NCBI GenBank assembly: GCA_027729635.1
Contig: JAQCEM010000008.1
Location: 1 to 64,000 of the forward strand
Source: Casp-actino8 sp001510335
Lineage (GTDB): Bacteria; Actinomycetota; Acidimicrobiia; Acidimicrobiales; Ilumatobacteraceae
Reading direction: 5' to 3'
Length of the DNA stretch: 64,000 nt
The position numbers and the translations under genes are program-made. This document shows, piece after piece, positions 61,510 through 64,000 of this stretch (positions are counted from its first letter, which is position 1; every line of letters begins with the position of its first letter). Under the pieces are notes generated by a model. That model was given only the letters and a program-made list of their open reading frames with translations. It searched no databases and was not told the origin of the DNA.

Positions 61510-62121
61510 TCAACTCTCGAGGAGTCGGCGCTTTTGTGACTCAAATTCTTCAGCTGAAATTGAACCGCGGTCGCGGAGACCTTCCAGTTTTTCCAGTTGA
61601 GTCGCGACATCGTTACCACCCGTCACGTTGACCCTGAACGAACGCTTTTGGTTTTCTTCCATTTGCGTGTGAATCAGATTTTGCACTCTGTCAGGATGAG
61701 AAACATCACTGAAGCGCTGTTGCCCGTCTTCTCCGCCGGACTCAATGAGCAGGTCGCCTGCACCAATGATTCGCTCAAAGATTCCTTGTTTGAAGTTCAC
61801 GTTGTTCACGCGCTCAAGTGGTATCTCGATTCCGGACTTGCCGATGACACCGTTGCGATAAATCAAGCGGTCTGATGTAATCACAAAATATGTTGTCCGC
61901 CATTTGAGATAACGCACGATCACCCACACCAAAGTGGCTAAGGCAATAACACCTATTGGATAGGTCAAATAACTCTTGCGATCATCTTGACCAAACACAA
62001 ATAGCCACAAAATCCCCGAAACCGCAAAAGAACTCACCGACTCGGCGAAGTACCACCAATGCGGATTCAGATCGAGGGCGACCGACTCATCGGGATTCAA
62101 AAGTTTGGCGGGATAAGGCAT
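61510..62121 (-). CDS. PH-domain (bPH2/YdbT-like) membrane protein with SHOCT tail
   Basis: The 203-residue protein has two N-terminal membrane helices (about 27-45 and 54-71), a bacterial PH domain (TTYFVITSDRLIYRNGVIGK, then IPLERVNNVNFKQGIFERII and GAGDLLIES) and a C-terminal SHOCT-type helix pair (QLEKLEGLRDRGSISAEEFE). SHOCT segments are thought to mediate oligomerisation. The function is unknown. TAAGGT lies at -13 to -8 of the ATG. Its stop abuts that of galK. Confidence 0.82.
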   Translation of the reverse strand: MPYPAKLLNPDESVALDLNPHWWYFAESVSSFAVSGILWLFVFGQDDRKSYLTYPIGVIALATLVWVIVRYLKWRTTYFVITSDRLIYRNGVIGKSGIEIPLERVNNVNFKQGIFERIIGAGDLLIESGGEDGQQRFSDVSHPDRVQNLIHTQMEENQKRSFRVNVTGGNDVATQLEKLEGLRDRGSISAEEFESQKRRLLES

Positions 62122-62128
62122 GCACCTG

Positions 62129-62134
62129 ACCTTA
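62129..62134 (-). promoter_or_regulatory. -10 box TAAGGT for leaderless PH-domain gene
   Basis: The hexamer is at -13 to -8 of ATG 62121, in the 42-bp gap shared with divergent uvrD. Confidence 0.45.
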
Positions 62135-62151
62135 GTTCGGCACCCATGCCC

Positions 62152-62157
62152 TACGAT
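62152..62157 (+). promoter_or_regulatory. -10 box TACGAT for leaderless uvrD-type gene
   Basis: The hexamer is at -12 to -7 of GTG 62164 and helps choose this start. Confidence 0.5.
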
Positions 62158-62163
62158 GATGGA

Positions 62164-64000
62164 GTGTCTGATACAGCCCTCACGAACGAACTGTTACAAG
62201 GGCTTGACCCTACTCAGCAGGCCGCAATCACATCTGGCGCTCCCCTCCTAGCAGTTATCGCCGGAGCCGGATCTGGCAAAACAGGTGTGCTCACGCGCCG
62301 TGTGGCCTACCGGTGCTTAACCGAGACCGCCGACGCTTCACACGTTGCCGTTTTAACCTTCACGCGCCAAGCAGCCAACGAATTACGCCGACGCCTCAGA
62401 GCCCTCGGATTACGCGACACCATCATCGCTGGAACATTCCACTCAGTTGCTCTCGGCCTGTTGAGACAGCGTTGGGATGAACAAGGGAAAAGCCACCCAG
62501 TCGTCGTCGCCGATCGTCGTCGCCTCATCGGCGAAGTCATCGGACCAAAACGAACTGCGAATATCAACGATTTGTCCGCCGACATTGATTGGGCCCGCTC
62601 GCGAAACATCACCGCCGATAGATACGCATCGGCAATCCAATCAAGTGGTCGTCGCTCGTTAGCCCCCGTGGCCGATGTCGCCAAAGTCATGAGTGATGTT
62701 CAATTACTCAAACGCAAACGCGGTGTCATCGATCTAGATGACTTGTTGTCCCTCACGGTTGATGCAATTCGCGATGACAACAACTTTGCCAACATCGTGC
62801 GTTGGAAAATCCGTCATCTCTTTGTCGATGAAGCTCAAGACTTAAACCCATTACAACTCGCAGTGCTTGATCAGTGGCGAGTTGGCCGTGACGATCTCAC
62901 TCTTGTTGGCGACCCTTCACAATCAATCTATGGATTCAACGGCGCTGATCCATCGGTGCTGACTGCACTTGAACAACGATTCCCCGGCATTGAAGTGATC
63001 AGACTTTCAGCGAACTACCGCTGCACGCCGCAAGTAGTCCAAGCCGGACTGCGCGCTCTCACTCATTTACCGACACCACCGCCACAACTCTTTTCCACTC
63101 GACCCGACGGACCGCCAGTACAGATCTACGGATTTGATGACGAAAAAGCCGAGGCAACTGGAATCGCCCAGATTATTGAATCGTGGCGAATCCCGTCATC
63201 TCGTTGGCGCGACTTTGCAGTGCTCACACGCACAAATGCTCAACTGGCCTCCATTCGTGATGCACTGACATCGCGCGATATTCCAACTCGTATTGTTGGC
63301 TCGGTTGCCGCCGATCCGATCCAACGAGCAGCTCGCGAAGTCGGCGACCTTCCGAGTTCAACCAGAATCTCAACTTGGTCACGCGATGCCCGAACGCCAC
63401 TTGCCGAAGATTCACTTGAGACCGAAGAAGATCTCGTGGCCCGTCGTCGCGTGGCCGATGCTGTTGATGAATTCTTGGCAGAAGGAGGAGGCGACGGGCG
63501 AACCTTTTTGGCATGGGTGCGCACCAATCGTCCCTTTGAAGATGACCGCCATCAGGACACCGTTGAAATCCTGACCTTCCACGGAGCCAAGGGACGCGAA
63601 TGGGACAACGTCATCTTGGCAGGATGCGAACAAGGACTCATTCCACACTCATCAGCGAAATCCCCTACCGAAACTGCTGAAGAAATCCGCTTGGCATACG
63701 TGGCCATGACCCGCGCTGCCAATCGTCTTGCCATTACACATGCCCGTTCCCGTCGGGGGCGCTCGCGAACCCGAAGCCCGTTTGTTGACGGTGTTGACAT
63801 CGCTGTTGTTGTCGCTCCACCTTCGGCTGACTATGTGCGCGACCAAACGTTGCGCCGCCAAGAACTTGACCCACATGATCACGTTTACGACGAACTGGTT
63901 CAATGGCGCACAAATGCTGGTCGGGTTGCCAATCTTGACCCACTGATCTTTTGTTCAGACGATGTCCTCCGCCGAATCGCGCAAGCACGCCCGACTACAA
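62164..64000 (+). CDS. UvrD/PcrA-type superfamily I DNA helicase, 3' end beyond the window
   Basis: The frame is open from GTG 62164 to the window edge (612 residues seen, no stop). All SF1A motifs are present: Q-motif DPTQQAAI (about 15-22), Walker A IAGAGSGKTGVL (near 32-43), TFTRQAANELRRR, Walker B LFVDEAQDLNPLQ (near 220-232), GDPSQSIYGFNGAD (near 246-259), LSANYRCTP, TFHGAKGREWDNVILAG (near 470-486) and AYVAMTRAANRL (near 512-523). The last visible part (DPLIFCSDDVLRRIAQARPT) looks like the start of an HRDC domain, as in mycobacterial UvrD2. It is a repair/replication helicase that unwinds 3' to 5'. Confidence 0.95.
   Translation, partial: MSDTALTNELLQGLDPTQQAAITSGAPLLAVIAGAGSGKTGVLTRRVAYRCLTETADASHVAVLTFTRQAANELRRRLRALGLRDTIIAGTFHSVALGLLRQRWDEQGKSHPVVVADRRRLIGEVIGPKRTANINDLSADIDWARSRNITADRYASAIQSSGRRSLAPVADVAKVMSDVQLLKRKRGVIDLDDLLSLTVDAIRDDNNFANIVRWKIRHLFVDEAQDLNPLQLAVLDQWRVGRDDLTLVGDPSQSIYGFNGADPSVLTALEQRFPGIEVIRLSANYRCTPQVVQAGLRALTHLPTPPPQLFSTRPDGPPVQIYGFDDEKAEATGIAQIIESWRIPSSRWRDFAVLTRTNAQLASIRDALTSRDIPTRIVGSVAADPIQRAAREVGDLPSSTRISTWSRDARTPLAEDSLETEEDLVARRRVADAVDEFLAEGGGDGRTFLAWVRTNRPFEDDRHQDTVEILTFHGAKGREWDNVILAGCEQGLIPHSSAKSPTETAEEIRLAYVAMTRAANRLAITHARSRRGRSRTRSPFVDGVDIAVVVAPPSADYVRDQTLRRQELDPHDHVYDELVQWRTNAGRVANLDPLIFCSDDVLRRIAQARPTT

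Overview
The window looks like chromosomal core sequence of a moderate-GC actinobacterium, most likely a member of Acidimicrobiia (inference). Evidence: actinobacterial gene strings (nadD-LCP-rsfS; ffh-rpsP-khpA-rimM-trmD-rplS-DUF2469-yraN; rpmB/fakA-recG; rsmD-coaD-DUF177-rpmF-plsX-acpP-rnc-mutM-smc-ftsY), class II DAHP synthase, GTP-dependent PEP carboxykinase, two F420-type luciferase-like oxidoreductases, a PIG-L deacetylase and GAAC-N4-GTTC LexA boxes at recA. I see no phage, insertion sequence, CRISPR array or large island.

Layout. 1-1060: a lipoprotein gene whose signal peptide needs a -1 frameshift, bracketed by two copies of a 53-bp palindrome-ended repeat, then tRNA-Ala. 1164-3471: rsfS, LCP-like protein and nadD in a coupled operon. 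3472-8195: a roughly 400-bp gene-free leader, an atypical sigma-70 factor, aroG, a serine beta-lactamase-fold hydrolase and an MFS transporter. 8267-13685 (minus): thiolase, histidine phosphatase, YdjM-like membrane protein, zinc-ribbon coiled-coil protein and a class A PBP. 13753-18550 (plus): LLM oxidoreductase, Gfo/Idh/MocA dehydrogenase, Tat lipoprotein of the dimethylformamidase-beta type, and a second sigma-70 factor; tRNA-Val lies between the last two on the minus strand. 18569-24513: inositol-phosphatase family enzyme, three small hypotheticals, mgsA, tRNA-Met, tRNA-Asn, recA with an SOS promoter, DUF983 and a GSAM-like aminotransferase. 24641-31094: tRNA-His, tRNA-Lys, a flavodoxin-fold oxidoreductase, psuG, an RNA methyltransferase, rpe, an enoyl-CoA hydratase-family gene, small conserved proteins, yraN and DUF2469. 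31168-46810: ribosome, SRP, chromosome-structure and lipid-synthesis genes, almost all minus. 46817-56145: small Zn-ribbon protein, DUF2079 protein, recG, fakA, rpmB, a cold-shock-like protein, pckG, a membrane protein and a lipoprotein. 56142-64000: histidine phosphatase, PIG-L, CaiB-type CoA transferase and alpha/beta hydrolase (minus), LLM oxidoreductase plus galK (plus), a PH/SHOCT membrane protein, and a UvrD-type helicase that runs off the end of the window.

The genome is compact: many genes overlap by ATGA/GTGA and several convergent genes share or abut their stop codons. The most consistent non-coding signal is a TANNNT hexamer 7-8 bases upstream of the start codon of transcription-unit-leading genes, which implies widespread leaderless transcription; it also decides several start codons (recA, fakA, the second sigma factor, uvrD). 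Strong Shine-Dalgarno sequences occur at other genes (acpP, pckG, rplS, ftsY).

No clear-cut new defence or mobile system was found. The best candidates for new biology are the frameshifted lipoprotein between the 53-bp repeats, overlapping face-to-face -10 boxes at 30014-30021, a tandemly duplicated -10 box at 29165-29184, a terminator that abuts the aroG start codon, and an atypical sigma factor.
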